Source: Hymenobacter armeniacus
Lineage (GTDB): Bacteria; Bacteroidota; Bacteroidia; Cytophagales; Hymenobacteraceae
DNA length: 64,000 nt
Reading direction: 5' to 3'
NCBI RefSeq assembly: GCF_014699055.1
Contig: NZ_JACXAC010000001.1
Span: 62,001 to 126,000 of the forward strand
Shown here: one piece after another, positions 1 to 8,600 of the stretch
Numbering within the stretch: position 1 is the stretch's first letter
Layout: each line of letters begins with the position of its first letter
Notes under the pieces: generated by a model
Database searches by the model: none
Told to the model about the DNA's origin: nothing
What the model saw: only the letters and a program-made list of their open reading frames with translations
Translations under genes and position numbers: made by a program

Positions 1-746
1 TGGTGTGCACCGATGCCGACTGCCGCCTCGGCCCCCACTGGCTGGCCGCCTACGCCGCCGTGCTCCAGCGGCAGCCGCAAGCCAATTTCATCAGCGGGCC
101 GGTGTTGCTCACGGGCCCCGCTACTTTTTTTAACGACCTCATGGGGCTGGAGTTTGCCGGGCTGGTGGGCGTGGGCGGGGCCTGCCTGGCCCGCCAGCAG
201 CCCACCATGTGCAACGGCGCCAACCTGGCCTACCGCCGCGCCGCCTTCGAGGCCGTGGGCGGCTTCGCCGACAACGCCCACCTAGCCAGCGGCGACGACG
301 AATTCCTGCTTCACAACATCCACCGGGCGTTTCCCGGCACGGCCCTTTTTCTGGCCGATGCCGCGGCCGTGGTGCGCACCGCCGCCCCGCCCACGCTGCG
401 GGCGCTGCTGCGCCAGCGGGTGCGCTGGGCCAGCAAGTGGCGGTACTATCAAAGCCCCGCGTCGCGCCGCCTCGCCGTGCTGGTGCTGGGCGCCAACGTG
501 GCGCTGGCCGCCGGGGTAGGAGTGGGGCTGGCATGGCCGGCGCTCTGGCCGTGGGTGCTGGCGGCCTGGGGGCTCAAGCTGGGCGCCGACGCGTGGTTTC
601 TGGCCCCGGTGCTGCGGTTTCTGGGGCGGCAGAAATGGCTGTGGCTGCTGCTGCCGCTGCAAGTGCTGTACGCGCCGTATGCGCTGGCTGTAGGCGTGGC
701 CGGCCTGCGCGGGGGCTACCAGTGGAAGGGGCGGGCCGTGAGGTAG
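1..746 (+). CDS. Family 2 glycosyltransferase, C-terminal part (cut by window edge)
   Basis: The reading frame is open at the window's left edge, so the true start lies outside. The visible 247 residues begin inside the catalytic GT-A domain: a TDAD metal/nucleotide-sugar motif at the very start, a GDDEFLL acceptor motif near residue 97 and a QRVRW motif near residue 137, which together are typical of processive inverting GT2 enzymes. Three hydrophobic helices follow and the protein ends in a short basic tail, WKGRAVR. The same architecture and a nearly identical tail (WKGRRYT) occur in the GT2 gene at 11093-12199, so these are probably paralogues. Likely role: sugar transfer at the cytoplasmic membrane for a surface glycan. 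The substrate cannot be read from the sequence. Confidence 0.85.
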   Translation, partial: VCTDADCRLGPHWLAAYAAVLQRQPQANFISGPVLLTGPATFFNDLMGLEFAGLVGVGGACLARQQPTMCNGANLAYRRAAFEAVGGFADNAHLASGDDEFLLHNIHRAFPGTALFLADAAAVVRTAAPPTLRALLRQRVRWASKWRYYQSPASRRLAVLVLGANVALAAGVGVGLAWPALWPWVLAAWGLKLGADAWFLAPVLRFLGRQKWLWLLLPLQVLYAPYALAVGVAGLRGGYQWKGRAVR

Positions 747-798
747 TTAGCGGCCAAAGAAAAAGGCCGTAAAAAACTGCTTCGGGGGCCTTGGATGG

Positions 799-806
799 TA
801 AATTTG
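799..806 (+). promoter_or_regulatory. Bacteroidota -7 promoter box TAAATTTG
   Basis: An exact match to the Bacteroidota -7 consensus TAnnTTTG lies 34 bases before the cytochrome c start, in the 94-base gap after the upstream glycosyltransferase. No good -33 TTG is seen at the expected distance. Confidence 0.6.
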
Positions 807-840
807 CCGCATATATATTCCACCTCAACCCCCGGTACTC

Positions 841-1368
841 ATGCGGTTCAATTCGGTTGGTTTCGCCCTTTCGGTGGGCATGGCGTTGATTGTCGTGCTG
901 ATTGGTTTTACCCTGTTGAGCGCGGCCGGGCTGGCCGGGTTTTCGGCGCAGGACGCGTCGGTTGGCTTGACCGAAAATACCCCGGAAAATATGCCGAGCT
1001 GCGGCGTTGTCGATTCGGCAAACGCTTCGGTTGTGGTAGCGGCTTTGTCGCCGGACGAAGCCAAAATAGCTGCCGCGGGCGACGCCCTGTTCAAAAGCAA
1101 TTGCGCGCAGTGCCACGCCGTGAACGAAGTAGTGGTGGGCCCCGCCCTGGCCGGCATCACCAAGCGCCGGCCCATCTCCTGGCTGATTCCGTGGGTGAAG
1201 AACTCCAGCAAAGTGGTGGCCAGCGGCGACGACTACGCGGTGGCGCTGTTCAACAAATTCAACAAGCAGCAGATGCCCTCGTTCAACTTGTCCGATAAAG
1301 AAATCAATTCCCTTATGGTTTATATCATCTGGGCAGAAGGCCAGTCGCCACAGGTAGCGGTAAATTAA
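841..1368 (+). CDS. Membrane-anchored c-type cytochrome
   Basis: A protein of 175 residues. An uncleaved signal or anchor helix occupies roughly residues 7-30, followed by a low-complexity linker and a class I cytochrome c domain. The haem site is C88-A-Q-C91-H92 and the probable axial methionine is M145 in QQMPSF. The C-terminal helix (DKEINSLMVYIIW) is the usual last helix of small mono-haem cytochromes. It would carry electrons on the periplasmic face of the cytoplasmic membrane, but the partner oxidase or dehydrogenase is not in this window. The ATG at 841 is the first start after the promoter box and gives a sensible anchor. It seems to be a single-gene unit. Confidence 0.88.
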   Translation: MRFNSVGFALSVGMALIVVLIGFTLLSAAGLAGFSAQDASVGLTENTPENMPSCGVVDSANASVVVAALSPDEAKIAAAGDALFKSNCAQCHAVNEVVVGPALAGITKRRPISWLIPWVKNSSKVVASGDDYAVALFNKFNKQQMPSFNLSDKEINSLMVYIIWAEGQSPQVAVN

Positions 1369-1390
1369 AAGCGAAGCCGCCCGCCCGGCT

Positions 1391-1398
1391 TACATTTG
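1391..1398 (+). promoter_or_regulatory. Bacteroidota -7 promoter box TACATTTG
   Basis: An exact TAnnTTTG match 31 bases upstream of the GTG start at 1430. It probably drives the small winged-helix-like gene and the permease behind it. Confidence 0.55.
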
Positions 1399-1429
1399 CC
1401 CAACTACCTTCTCACGCCAGTTCCCATCC

Positions 1430-1687
1430 GTGACTGACCCCGAATTCGACCTCCTCGACGAGCTGTACTTCGTCACCCCGTTTAGCGCCTTGCTCCAGAA
1501 AACCGGCCTGCCGCCGGCCGAGCTCGAAGCCCAGCTGCGCAGCCTGTTGGAGCAAGGACTCATTCGCAGCTATTGGCCCGACGTCGACACCGAGCTGGCT
1601 TACGAAACCACCTCGTTCGGCGCCATCGCCCGCGACGCCTCCTACCTGGCCTCGAAGGAAGGCCTGCTGCAGCACAACACCCGCTAA
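1430..1687 (+). CDS. Small winged-helix-like protein
   Basis: A protein of 85 residues from a GTG start. Most of it reads as a winged-helix fold: the segment from FSALLQKTGLPPAEL to LLEQGLIRSYWP (about residues 19-50) has the turn and the 'hydrophobic-E-Q-G-L-I' wing entry seen in MarR/LexA-type DNA-binding domains. The rest is short and acidic. It ends two bases before the permease ATG, so the two are almost certainly co-transcribed. Whether it binds DNA or is a cytosolic partner of the permease is unknown. There is no enzyme motif. Confidence 0.6.
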   Translation: MTDPEFDLLDELYFVTPFSALLQKTGLPPAELEAQLRSLLEQGLIRSYWPDVDTELAYETTSFGAIARDASYLASKEGLLQHNTR

Positions 1688-1689
1688 CC

Positions 1690-2895
1690 ATGGCCGCAAC
1701 GGCAGTGACGCCCGCTCCGGCCCCTGCGCCCAGCGCGGCCGCCGTGGCCCGGCCGCCGGGCTACTACGTGCGCCAGCGCCTGTGGCAAAACCGGCCCGCC
1801 GTGGCCGGCCTGGCCTTTATTGCGCTGTGCACGCTGGTGGCGCTGCTGGGCTACTGGATACTGCCCGACAACTCGCCCAACGCCAGCCACGGCTTCGTGC
1901 AGATTCAGAAAGAGCGGCCCGGCCTGCGCGTGCAACTGCTGCGCCAGCCCTTGCCCGACTCGGCCCGCAACTCGGCCGGCGCCGACAACCTCTTCGCCAC
2001 CTGGCTGCACGGCCGTGAGCCCGACCTGCAGGAAACGCCCATTGGCGGGTATGAATTTTCGGGCGACTCCATCATCCTGAAGCCGCTGGGCCAGCACTCG
2101 GCCGAGGCGGGGCGCCCGCGCCGGCTGGCGCTGGTGGCCGTGACGGGCCACGCCGGCCCGCGCGCCGCCCTGCAGCAGGAAATCCGCGAAAAACACGTCG
2201 TCACGCGCAGCTACGTGCTGGGCACCGACAAAGCCGGTCGCGACGAGCTGAGCCGGCTGCTGCTGGGCACGCGCATTTCGCTAGGCATTGGATTGGTGGC
2301 GGTGCTCATTTCGCTGGCGCTGGGCATGGCCGTGGGGGCCGTGGCCGGCTACTTCGGCGGCTGGGTCGATTCGTTGCTGCTGGGGCTGATGACGGTGGTA
2401 TGGAGCATTCCGGGTATCATGCTGGTTATCGCCATTTCCCTGGCGCTCGACAGCAAAGGCGTGTGGGTCAGCTTCGTAGCCGTGGGCCTCACCATGTGGG
2501 TCGACGTGGCCCGCGTGGTGCGCGGCCAGATGTTGAGCTTGCGCTCGGCCACTTTTGTGGAAGCCGGCCGCGTGCTGGGCCTGCCCACCTGGCGGCTCAT
2601 TGCCCAGCATTTGCTGCCCAACATGCGCGGGCCACTCATCGTGCTGGCCACCAGCAACTTTGCGGCGGCTATTTTGCTCGAAGCCGGCCTGAGTTTCCTC
2701 GGGCTGGGCGTGCAGCCGCCCGCGCCCAGCTGGGGCCTCATGGTGAAGGAGGGCTACGACCTGCTGGGCACTGAAGCCGGCCTGTGGCTCACGCTGCTGC
2801 CCGGCACGGCCATTTCGCTGCTCGTGCTCAGCTTCAACCTGCTGGGCAACGGCCTGCGCGACGCCTACGACCCCAAAACGCCCGTGGCTGCTTAA
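1690..2895 (+). CDS. OppC/DppC-type ABC transporter permease
   Basis: A protein of 401 residues. A first membrane helix (about 35-55) is followed by an approximately 120-residue periplasmic insertion, then by the binding-protein-dependent transport domain: the conserved entry LGTDKAGRDELSRLL and about five further helices. The EAA loop (EAGRVLGLPTWRLIAQHLLPN region, from about residue 291) docks the ATPase. This fits the peptide/nickel (Opp/Dpp) permease family, second subunit type. The frame stays open upstream to 1573, but the ATG at 1690 follows directly on the preceding gene and gives the normal N-terminus. No ATPase, partner permease or binding protein lies next to it, so the rest of the transporter must be encoded elsewhere. 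Confidence 0.85.
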   Translation: MAATAVTPAPAPAPSAAAVARPPGYYVRQRLWQNRPAVAGLAFIALCTLVALLGYWILPDNSPNASHGFVQIQKERPGLRVQLLRQPLPDSARNSAGADNLFATWLHGREPDLQETPIGGYEFSGDSIILKPLGQHSAEAGRPRRLALVAVTGHAGPRAALQQEIREKHVVTRSYVLGTDKAGRDELSRLLLGTRISLGIGLVAVLISLALGMAVGAVAGYFGGWVDSLLLGLMTVVWSIPGIMLVIAISLALDSKGVWVSFVAVGLTMWVDVARVVRGQMLSLRSATFVEAGRVLGLPTWRLIAQHLLPNMRGPLIVLATSNFAAAILLEAGLSFLGLGVQPPAPSWGLMVKEGYDLLGTEAGLWLTLLPGTAISLLVLSFNLLGNGLRDAYDPKTPVAA

Positions 2896-2952
2896 GTTTG
2901 TAGCCCCGTTCGCCTTTCATGCGCGTTTCACACGGGGTGCTTACCTTGCTGT

Positions 2953-4257
2953 ATGGCTTCCGCCCCTCTTTCTTCTGCTGAGCCCCTGGCCGATGCGTTG
3001 AGCACCCAGGTCGCCATGCGCGACGACCAAATCAAGCAGTTGCGCCGACAGCTGCTGCTCAAGCAGTTCGAGCTGGATACCGTGCTCGGCGTGGCCCACG
3101 ACATGACCGCCCGCGACCACACCGTGGACGAGCTTTATCACATGCTGCGCCTCACCCTGCAGGGCCAGCGCAACGTGGTGCAGCTGCTGCTGTTTGCCCG
3201 CGAGGAACACGGCTTCCAGGTGCGCGTGGCCCTGGGCTGCGACCTCGCCGACGCCGAAAAGCTGGAGCTGACCCAGCACCTGTGCGACGGCGGCGTGACC
3301 CAGCCCCAGGCCGTGGAAGACCTGCACCTCGGCGAGGCCTGGGACCGGTACGAGCTGGTGATTCCAGTGCTGCGCCAGAAGCAGGTGGCGGCCTACGTGT
3401 TCGTGGGCGGCCTGCGCGACAACGAGGTGCGCCAGCAGCTCATTCCGTTCCTCGGCTCGCTGGCCAACACCCTGATTGGGGCCGTCGAAAACCGCCGCCT
3501 GCAGGCCCAGCGCGTGGCCGATGCCGCCGTGCGCAAAGAGATAGAAATTGCCCAGGAAGTGCAGGCCATGCTGTTTCCGCGCAGCCTGCCCAACGATGCG
3601 CACCTAGCCATCGAGCGCAGCTACGTGCCGCACACCGAAATCGGCGGCGACTACTACGACGTGGTCGAAATCGATGCCCACCGCCTGCTGCTGTGCGTGG
3701 CCGACGTGAGCGGCAAGGGCGTGCCGGCCTCGCTGCTCATGTCGAACTTCCAGGCCGGGCTGCGCACGCTGCTGCGCCAGGGCGTGGAGCTGGCCACCAT
3801 CGTGCCGGAGCTCAACCACTTGCTGTTTCGCAACTCCGGCGGCGAGAAATTCATCACGGCTTTCCTGGGCATTTACGACCGCCGCACCCGCCGCCTGCAA
3901 TACGTGAACGCCGGCCACAACGACCCGCTGCTGCTGCTCGACAACGGCACCGTGAACGCGCTTAAGCACGGCACCGTCATGCTCGGCATCATGGAAGAAC
4001 TGCCCTTGCTGCGGGTGGGCGAAGTCGAGATTCCGCCGCATTCGCTGCTGCTGCTCTACACCGACGGCCTCACCGAAGTGTTTGACGCGCACAACAATGA
4101 GTTTGGCGAAGAGGGCGTGCTCGACGTGTTGCAGCGCAACCGCTACCTGCCGCTGCCCAAGCTGCACCAGGAACTGCTGCGCCGCATCAACGCCTTCAGC
4201 GCCCACGACGCGCAGTTTGCCGACGACGTGACCATTCTGAGCTGCCGGTTTAAGTAG
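2953..4257 (+). CDS. GAF-SpoIIE (PP2C-type) serine phosphatase
   Basis: A protein of 434 residues. A short N-terminal coiled coil is followed by a GAF-like sensor (about 35-190), a linker helix ending EIAQEVQAMLFPRSLP, and a SpoIIE/RsbU phosphatase domain. Metal-binding acidic residues are present in GGDYYD (about 230), ADVSGKG (about 250), YTDGLTE (about 369) and ADDVTIL near the end. Such proteins dephosphorylate an anti-sigma-factor antagonist to switch on stress responses. No antagonist or anti-sigma kinase is adjacent. A TACCTTG box at 2942-2948 sits only four bases before the ATG. The gene converges on the polysaccharide genes; a small GAACC/GGTTC hairpin at 4261-4273 lies in the 24-base gap. 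Confidence 0.9.
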   Translation: MASAPLSSAEPLADALSTQVAMRDDQIKQLRRQLLLKQFELDTVLGVAHDMTARDHTVDELYHMLRLTLQGQRNVVQLLLFAREEHGFQVRVALGCDLADAEKLELTQHLCDGGVTQPQAVEDLHLGEAWDRYELVIPVLRQKQVAAYVFVGGLRDNEVRQQLIPFLGSLANTLIGAVENRRLQAQRVADAAVRKEIEIAQEVQAMLFPRSLPNDAHLAIERSYVPHTEIGGDYYDVVEIDAHRLLLCVADVSGKGVPASLLMSNFQAGLRTLLRQGVELATIVPELNHLLFRNSGGEKFITAFLGIYDRRTRRLQYVNAGHNDPLLLLDNGTVNALKHGTVMLGIMEELPLLRVGEVEIPPHSLLLLYTDGLTEVFDAHNNEFGEEGVLDVLQRNRYLPLPKLHQELLRRINAFSAHDAQFADDVTILSCRFK

Positions 4258-4281
4258 CGCGAACCGCCGGTTCGTGCTTCG

Positions 4282-5778
4282 CTAGGCCCGCAATGCCGGT
4301 TGCTTGTCGTCTTCCGCTTCCGCCAGCCAGCTTTCGCTGCGAATGAGCAGGGCGATGCAGATGAAAAACACCGGCCCAATCTTGTCAACTTCCACCAACT
4401 CGTTCAGGGTGAGGTGGAACACGATGACCACCAGCGACAACGTGGCCGCCAGCACCACGCGCCGCACCTCGGGCTGCTGCTGCGAGCGGTGATACAGGCG
4501 CTCGGCTTTGAGCAAGGCCGTGGCAATGAAGATGACGAACAGCAAAAAGCCCGGGATGCCCTGCTCGGCCAACTGCAGCAGGAAATAGTTGTGCGTGGTC
4601 GACTTTTCGGGGTTGTCGCTCACGTAGGTGCGGAAGCTCTTCACCGTGTAGCGCTTATACTCGGGGTAGAACGTGGCGGCGCCGCTGCCCACCAGGGGCT
4701 TTTCGGCAATCATGCGGGCGGCCGCCACCCAGCGGTACACCCGCTCCATGCCCGACACGTCCTGCAGCTTGTAGGTGGCTTCGAGGTGCTTCTCGAAGTT
4801 TTTGCCGTTGAAGATGGTGCGCTCGTAGTTGGGCGCAAATTCCATGTAGTTGTCGCCCGAGGCAATGTGGGCCACGCTTATGGCCGTGGCGGCGGCCACC
4901 AGCACCAGCACCACCCGCGTGAGGCGCAGGCGCATCACCGCAAAATACAGCGCCGCAATGGGCAGCGACAAGATGGACGCCCGCGTGTAAGACGTGAGCA
5001 GGCCAAACAGCAGAATGCCCAGTGCCACCCGCCAGGCCAGTCGCGGCCCCGCCTTGGTGGCGGCGCGCTGCGCAAACCAGCAAAACGGAATCAGCAGCGC
5101 CAGCATGGTGGCGTAGATGACGTGGTTGCGGAAAAACGGGTGCAGCGCCCAGTTGATGTCGGCGAAGCTGAAGCCTTTGGTGGCGTGCCGGCTCACCACG
5201 TAGAGCACGCTCAGGCAGGCCCCGGCGGCGTAGAACCCGGCAAAGCGCCAGGCATTGGCCGGCCGGCGCACCATCAGCAGCGTGCCCAGCAGGAACGGGG
5301 TGAGGTACCACACCTTGGCCAGCAGGTACTTGATGGATTTGACCGAGTCGACGGAGAAAAAGCTGTCGACGGCCGTCCACAGCAGCATCAGGGCCAGGAT
5401 GACGACCAGCGCGTTGAGCCACTCGCGGCGCGGAATCAGGCCGTTGGCGGCCCCCAGCAGCAGGCTCGCGCCCACGCAGCCCGTGAGGGCCAGCATGAGG
5501 GGCTCGGAGGGCACGTCCATGCTTAGGCCGCCAAACAGGCCGATTTCCTGGGAGAATGGCAGCAGGAAAAACAGTAAGTAGTATATGCAGCGCCATTCCA
5601 CCAGGGCCACCAGCAGGGCCACGGCCAGCAAGGCCGGGAGCAGCAGCGCCGGCATGCTCAGCAGGGCCGCCCCGGCGCCGCCCAGCAGCAGCACGCCGAT
5701 GAAAGCCATGAACAGTAGCTGCGGCCCGTCGAAAGACTGGCGCAAGCGGCTTAGCAGGTTGGGAACCGAGGGGGTCAC
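4282..5778 (-). CDS. O-antigen ligase / Wzy-like polysaccharide polymerase
   Basis: An integral membrane protein of 498 residues with about eleven hydrophobic helices and one large periplasmic loop between about residues 305 and 400. The loop ends in the diagnostic stretch TTHNYFLLQLAEQGIPG, which contains the histidine and GxxG signature of the Wzy_C/O-antigen ligase family. It would join oligosaccharide repeat units on the periplasmic side. The start overlaps the stop of the upstream chain-length gene by four bases (ATGA), so translation is probably coupled. Ligase and polymerase activities cannot be told apart by sequence. The Wzz neighbour favours a polymerase. Confidence 0.82.
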   Translation of the reverse strand: MTPSVPNLLSRLRQSFDGPQLLFMAFIGVLLLGGAGAALLSMPALLLPALLAVALLVALVEWRCIYYLLFFLLPFSQEIGLFGGLSMDVPSEPLMLALTGCVGASLLLGAANGLIPRREWLNALVVILALMLLWTAVDSFFSVDSVKSIKYLLAKVWYLTPFLLGTLLMVRRPANAWRFAGFYAAGACLSVLYVVSRHATKGFSFADINWALHPFFRNHVIYATMLALLIPFCWFAQRAATKAGPRLAWRVALGILLFGLLTSYTRASILSLPIAALYFAVMRLRLTRVVLVLVAAATAISVAHIASGDNYMEFAPNYERTIFNGKNFEKHLEATYKLQDVSGMERVYRWVAAARMIAEKPLVGSGAATFYPEYKRYTVKSFRTYVSDNPEKSTTHNYFLLQLAEQGIPGFLLFVIFIATALLKAERLYHRSQQQPEVRRVVLAATLSLVVIVFHLTLNELVEVDKIGPVFFICIALLIRSESWLAEAEDDKQPALRA

Positions 5779-6857
5779 GCCGGGCGGGCGGCGCTGGGCC
5801 GGTTGCGGCGGTAGAGCTCCAGCAGGGCGATGAACATCACCGACAGCACGAACGTGAGCACCACCGACCCCACCACAATCAGCCAGCGCACGGGCTTGAT
5901 TTTCTTGGTGGCCGGGTAAGCCTTCTGCACCACGTAGATGCTCGAAAGGTGGCCCCGCAGGCTCAATTCGGCGGTTTCGAAGGCCGAGCGGGCGCCGATG
6001 AGGCGGCCCTGCAGGTCGGCCACGCGGGTCGTGAACATGCTCAGCGAGTCGGTGCCACGCACGTAGCTTTCCAGGTTGATGAGGTTGCCACCGTCGGCGC
6101 GGGTGAGGCCGCGCAACGCGCGCCGCAGGCCGGCCACGTCGCCGCCGCTGGCTTCGGCTTTGCGCAGGGCCGCCTCGGTTTCAATGAGCTGCTTCACCAT
6201 GTAGCGGCCTTGCATTTCGAGGCCGAAGATGCCGTAGCGCTTGCGGGCGCCCACCAGCTCGCGGCGGCTGCGCTCGAAGCTGGTGCTCAGGTACTCGTAG
6301 CGCTGGCGGTATAAGTCAACCACCTTGCGGCGGTTTTCCAGCGTGAGCTGCTGGTTCACCGAGTCGATGGCCTGCACGAGGGCGTTGGCCACCTGCGCGG
6401 CCAGCTTTTTGTCTTTATCCATGAACGTGAGCTCGATGGCGTCGCGCTCGTTATGCACAATGGACAGGTTGTCGGAAAATTCCTTCAGCACGAAGTTGTC
6501 GGTCTTGTCATCGCCAGGCGCGCCGGCCTCATAGTGCCGATAGAGGTCGAACTTCCGGATGATGAGCTCGGCCACCGGTTGCGACTCGCCGATGGTGATG
6601 ACGCGGTCCAAGTCCTCGGCCCGGCCGCTGAGCTCCAGCTTGTTGCGCAGCTGCGCGTTTTCTTCCAGCAGGCGGTCGGGGTCGGCGGTCTGGGGGTTGG
6701 TGGGAATGAAGATGGCGGTGGAGCGGTACACGTTGGGCAACAGCAGCGCCACCACAATGCTCACGACGGCGGCCAGCGCCACGGCCCCGGCCACTAAGTA
6801 TTTCCAGCGGTTGATAATGGGCCCCAGGCCCACCAGCGAGAAAGAAGGTGCAGACAT
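5775..6857 (-). CDS. Wzz-like polysaccharide chain-length/co-polymerase protein
   Basis: A protein of 360 residues with the classic Wzz layout: a short cytoplasmic N-terminus, TM1 at about 18-38, a long helical periplasmic domain rich in charged residues (about 45-315) and TM2 at about 325-347. There is no C-terminal tyrosine kinase domain, so this is the short, kinase-free type. It shares four bases with the polymerase gene downstream and is divergent from the flippase gene. It would set chain length during Wzx/Wzy-dependent assembly at the cytoplasmic membrane. Confidence 0.82.
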   Translation of the reverse strand: MSAPSFSLVGLGPIINRWKYLVAGAVALAAVVSIVVALLLPNVYRSTAIFIPTNPQTADPDRLLEENAQLRNKLELSGRAEDLDRVITIGESQPVAELIIRKFDLYRHYEAGAPGDDKTDNFVLKEFSDNLSIVHNERDAIELTFMDKDKKLAAQVANALVQAIDSVNQQLTLENRRKVVDLYRQRYEYLSTSFERSRRELVGARKRYGIFGLEMQGRYMVKQLIETEAALRKAEASGGDVAGLRRALRGLTRADGGNLINLESYVRGTDSLSMFTTRVADLQGRLIGARSAFETAELSLRGHLSSIYVVQKAYPATKKIKPVRWLIVVGSVVLTFVLSVMFIALLELYRRNRPSAARPA

Positions 6858-6981
6858 ACAGAAAAGAAGGTGCCTACGTCCGTTCTTTAAAATGGGGTGG
6901 AAGAAGCGGGAGGGCGGCAGGCAAAGATAGCCGGAAAACGGCCCCGTCCGGCACGTTGCGCGGCCAGCCCGGCGCGGTGCG

Positions 6982-6989
6982 TAGCTTTG
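6982..6989 (+). promoter_or_regulatory. Bacteroidota -7 promoter box TAGCTTTG
   Basis: An exact TAnnTTTG match upstream of the flippase gene. A TTG at 6955-6957 is a possible -33 element, at 24 bases slightly farther than usual. The box implies that transcription starts near 6993. Confidence 0.5.
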
Positions 6990-7095
6990 CGAGCCCGGCC
7001 CCGGGCGCCGGGTATTCTTTCCCGTCCTTAGCTACCTCGTCGGCATCAAACGGTTTTTTGGCAATATCAGCTTCGTCGTCCTGCTCAACCTGCTG

Positions 7096-8469
7096 GTGAA
7101 ACCCGGCTGGGTGGTGGTCGAAAACCTGGTGCAGGACCGGCTCGGGCACGCCACGTTCGGGCTGGTCACGGCCCTCTCGGCCCTTACGCTGGTGGTGGCC
7201 GCCCTTTCCGACCTCGGCCTCACGCCCTACGCCGTGCAGCGCGTGGCCGCCGAGCCCCGCTTCATGGCCGAAACCTTCCCCACGCTGCTGCCCCTGCGCG
7301 GGGCCCTCAACTTTGTGGCGCTGGCGGCCATGGTGGGAGTGGGCTGGGTGCTGGGCTACCGGGGCATGGAACTGGTACTGCTCGGGGCCGTGGGCGGAGC
7401 CCTGCTGCTGGCCCAATATGGGCAGTTTTTGCGCGGCACCCTGCAGGCCCACCAGAAATTCAACACCGACGCCGTGCTCTCGGTGCTCGAAAAATTCGTG
7501 CTGCTCGGGGCCGTGCTTGTGCTCTTGCCCATCGGCCTCACGCTGCCCAACTACGTGGGCGCCCGGCTGGGCGCCGCGGCCTTCACCGCCGTGCTCACCT
7601 ACGGGCTGATGACGCGCCTGTTTGGCCGCGTGAAGTACCGCTGGCAGGGCCCCGTGGCCCGCACCGCCCTGCGCGCCAGCCTGCCCTTCGCCCTCATGAC
7701 GCTGCTGTACGGCGTAAACGAGCGCATCGACATGGTGATGCTCGAACGCCTGGCCTCGCCCACCGAGGCGGGCTACTACGCCGGCGCCTACCGCTGGGTC
7801 GACGCCGTGATGATGTACGCCTGGACGGTGCTGCCGCTGTTTTTTGCCAAGTTTGCCAGCGTGCCGAAGGATGCCGGCGCCCAGCGGCAGCTGCTCATGT
7901 TCGGGCAGCGCATCGTGACCTTGCCCATGCTGTTCATCGTGGCCTTCGTGCTGTTTAGGGGCGAGGTGGTGTTTTGGCAGTTCAGCCACAGCACCCCGGC
8001 CGAGGTGGCGCGCATGACGTTGTGCCTGAAAATATTGTTCCTCAACGTGCTGGTGCACGCCTTTTTCGCCATCTACAGCACCCTGCTCACCAGCACCACC
8101 CACGAGCGCGCCGTGAGCTGGCTGGTGGCCCTGAGCATCTTCCTCAACATTGGCCTGAACCTGTTTTTATTGCCCCGCTACGGCGCCGTGGCGGCCTCGC
8201 TCGACACGCTGCTGTGCGCCGTGGCCGTGTCGGGGGGCTATCTGGTGCTGGTGGTGCGGCGCACGGGCGTGGGCGTGCCGGTTCGGCTGTTGGCGCGGCT
8301 GCTGCTGGCCTTTGGGCTGCTGTGCGGCGCGTGGTACGGGCTCCAATACGGCCTGTATCTGCGCTGGTGGGTGGAGGCCGGCGTGATGGCCGCGGTGTTT
8401 GGGCTGATTGTGCTGGGCACCGGCCTGGTGCAGCGCAAAGAGATTGGGCAGTTGATTCCGAAACGATAA
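7096..8469 (+). CDS. Wzx-like polysaccharide flippase
   Basis: A membrane protein of 457 residues from the first permitted start (GTG 7096), with about twelve to fourteen hydrophobic helices. It has the family's YGVNERIDMVMLERL segment (about residue 210), in which a substrate-channel helix follows a charged turn. It resembles the MOP/Wzx lipid-linked oligosaccharide flippases. The real protein almost certainly begins earlier: in-frame codons from about 7033 read like a Wzx N-terminus (IKRFFGNISFVVLLNLLV), but neither ATG, GTG nor TTG occurs in frame between the stop at 6982 and 7096. An ATC at 7045 is a possible rare start. It is part of the exopolysaccharide block and divergent from the Wzz gene. 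Confidence 0.82.
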   Translation: MKPGWVVVENLVQDRLGHATFGLVTALSALTLVVAALSDLGLTPYAVQRVAAEPRFMAETFPTLLPLRGALNFVALAAMVGVGWVLGYRGMELVLLGAVGGALLLAQYGQFLRGTLQAHQKFNTDAVLSVLEKFVLLGAVLVLLPIGLTLPNYVGARLGAAAFTAVLTYGLMTRLFGRVKYRWQGPVARTALRASLPFALMTLLYGVNERIDMVMLERLASPTEAGYYAGAYRWVDAVMMYAWTVLPLFFAKFASVPKDAGAQRQLLMFGQRIVTLPMLFIVAFVLFRGEVVFWQFSHSTPAEVARMTLCLKILFLNVLVHAFFAIYSTLLTSTTHERAVSWLVALSIFLNIGLNLFLLPRYGAVAASLDTLLCAVAVSGGYLVLVVRRTGVGVPVRLLARLLLAFGLLCGAWYGLQYGLYLRWWVEAGVMAAVFGLIVLGTGLVQRKEIGQLIPKR

Positions 8470-8487
8470 GCGGTTCACCGAAAAGGT

Positions 8488-8598
8488 CGTCATGCTCATC
8501 TTGCGTCCGCGCAGCCGAAGCATCTCTACCTTAGTACTATATAATTTACTTGCGCAGTAGAGCTGCTTCGGCTGCGCGAACGCAAGATGAGCATGACG
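8488..8598. repeat. Palindromic repeat element with 42-bp arms
   Basis: The left arm 8488-8529 and the right arm 8557-8598 are inverted copies matching at 40 of 42 positions, around a 27-base AT-rich centre. The outer ends read CGTCATGC/GCATGACG. The element fills the gap between the flippase and the GT4 gene and ends two bases before the likely GT4 start. Related elements are at 13064, 26795, 43295 and 50217. Confidence 0.9.
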
Positions 8599-8600
8599 TT

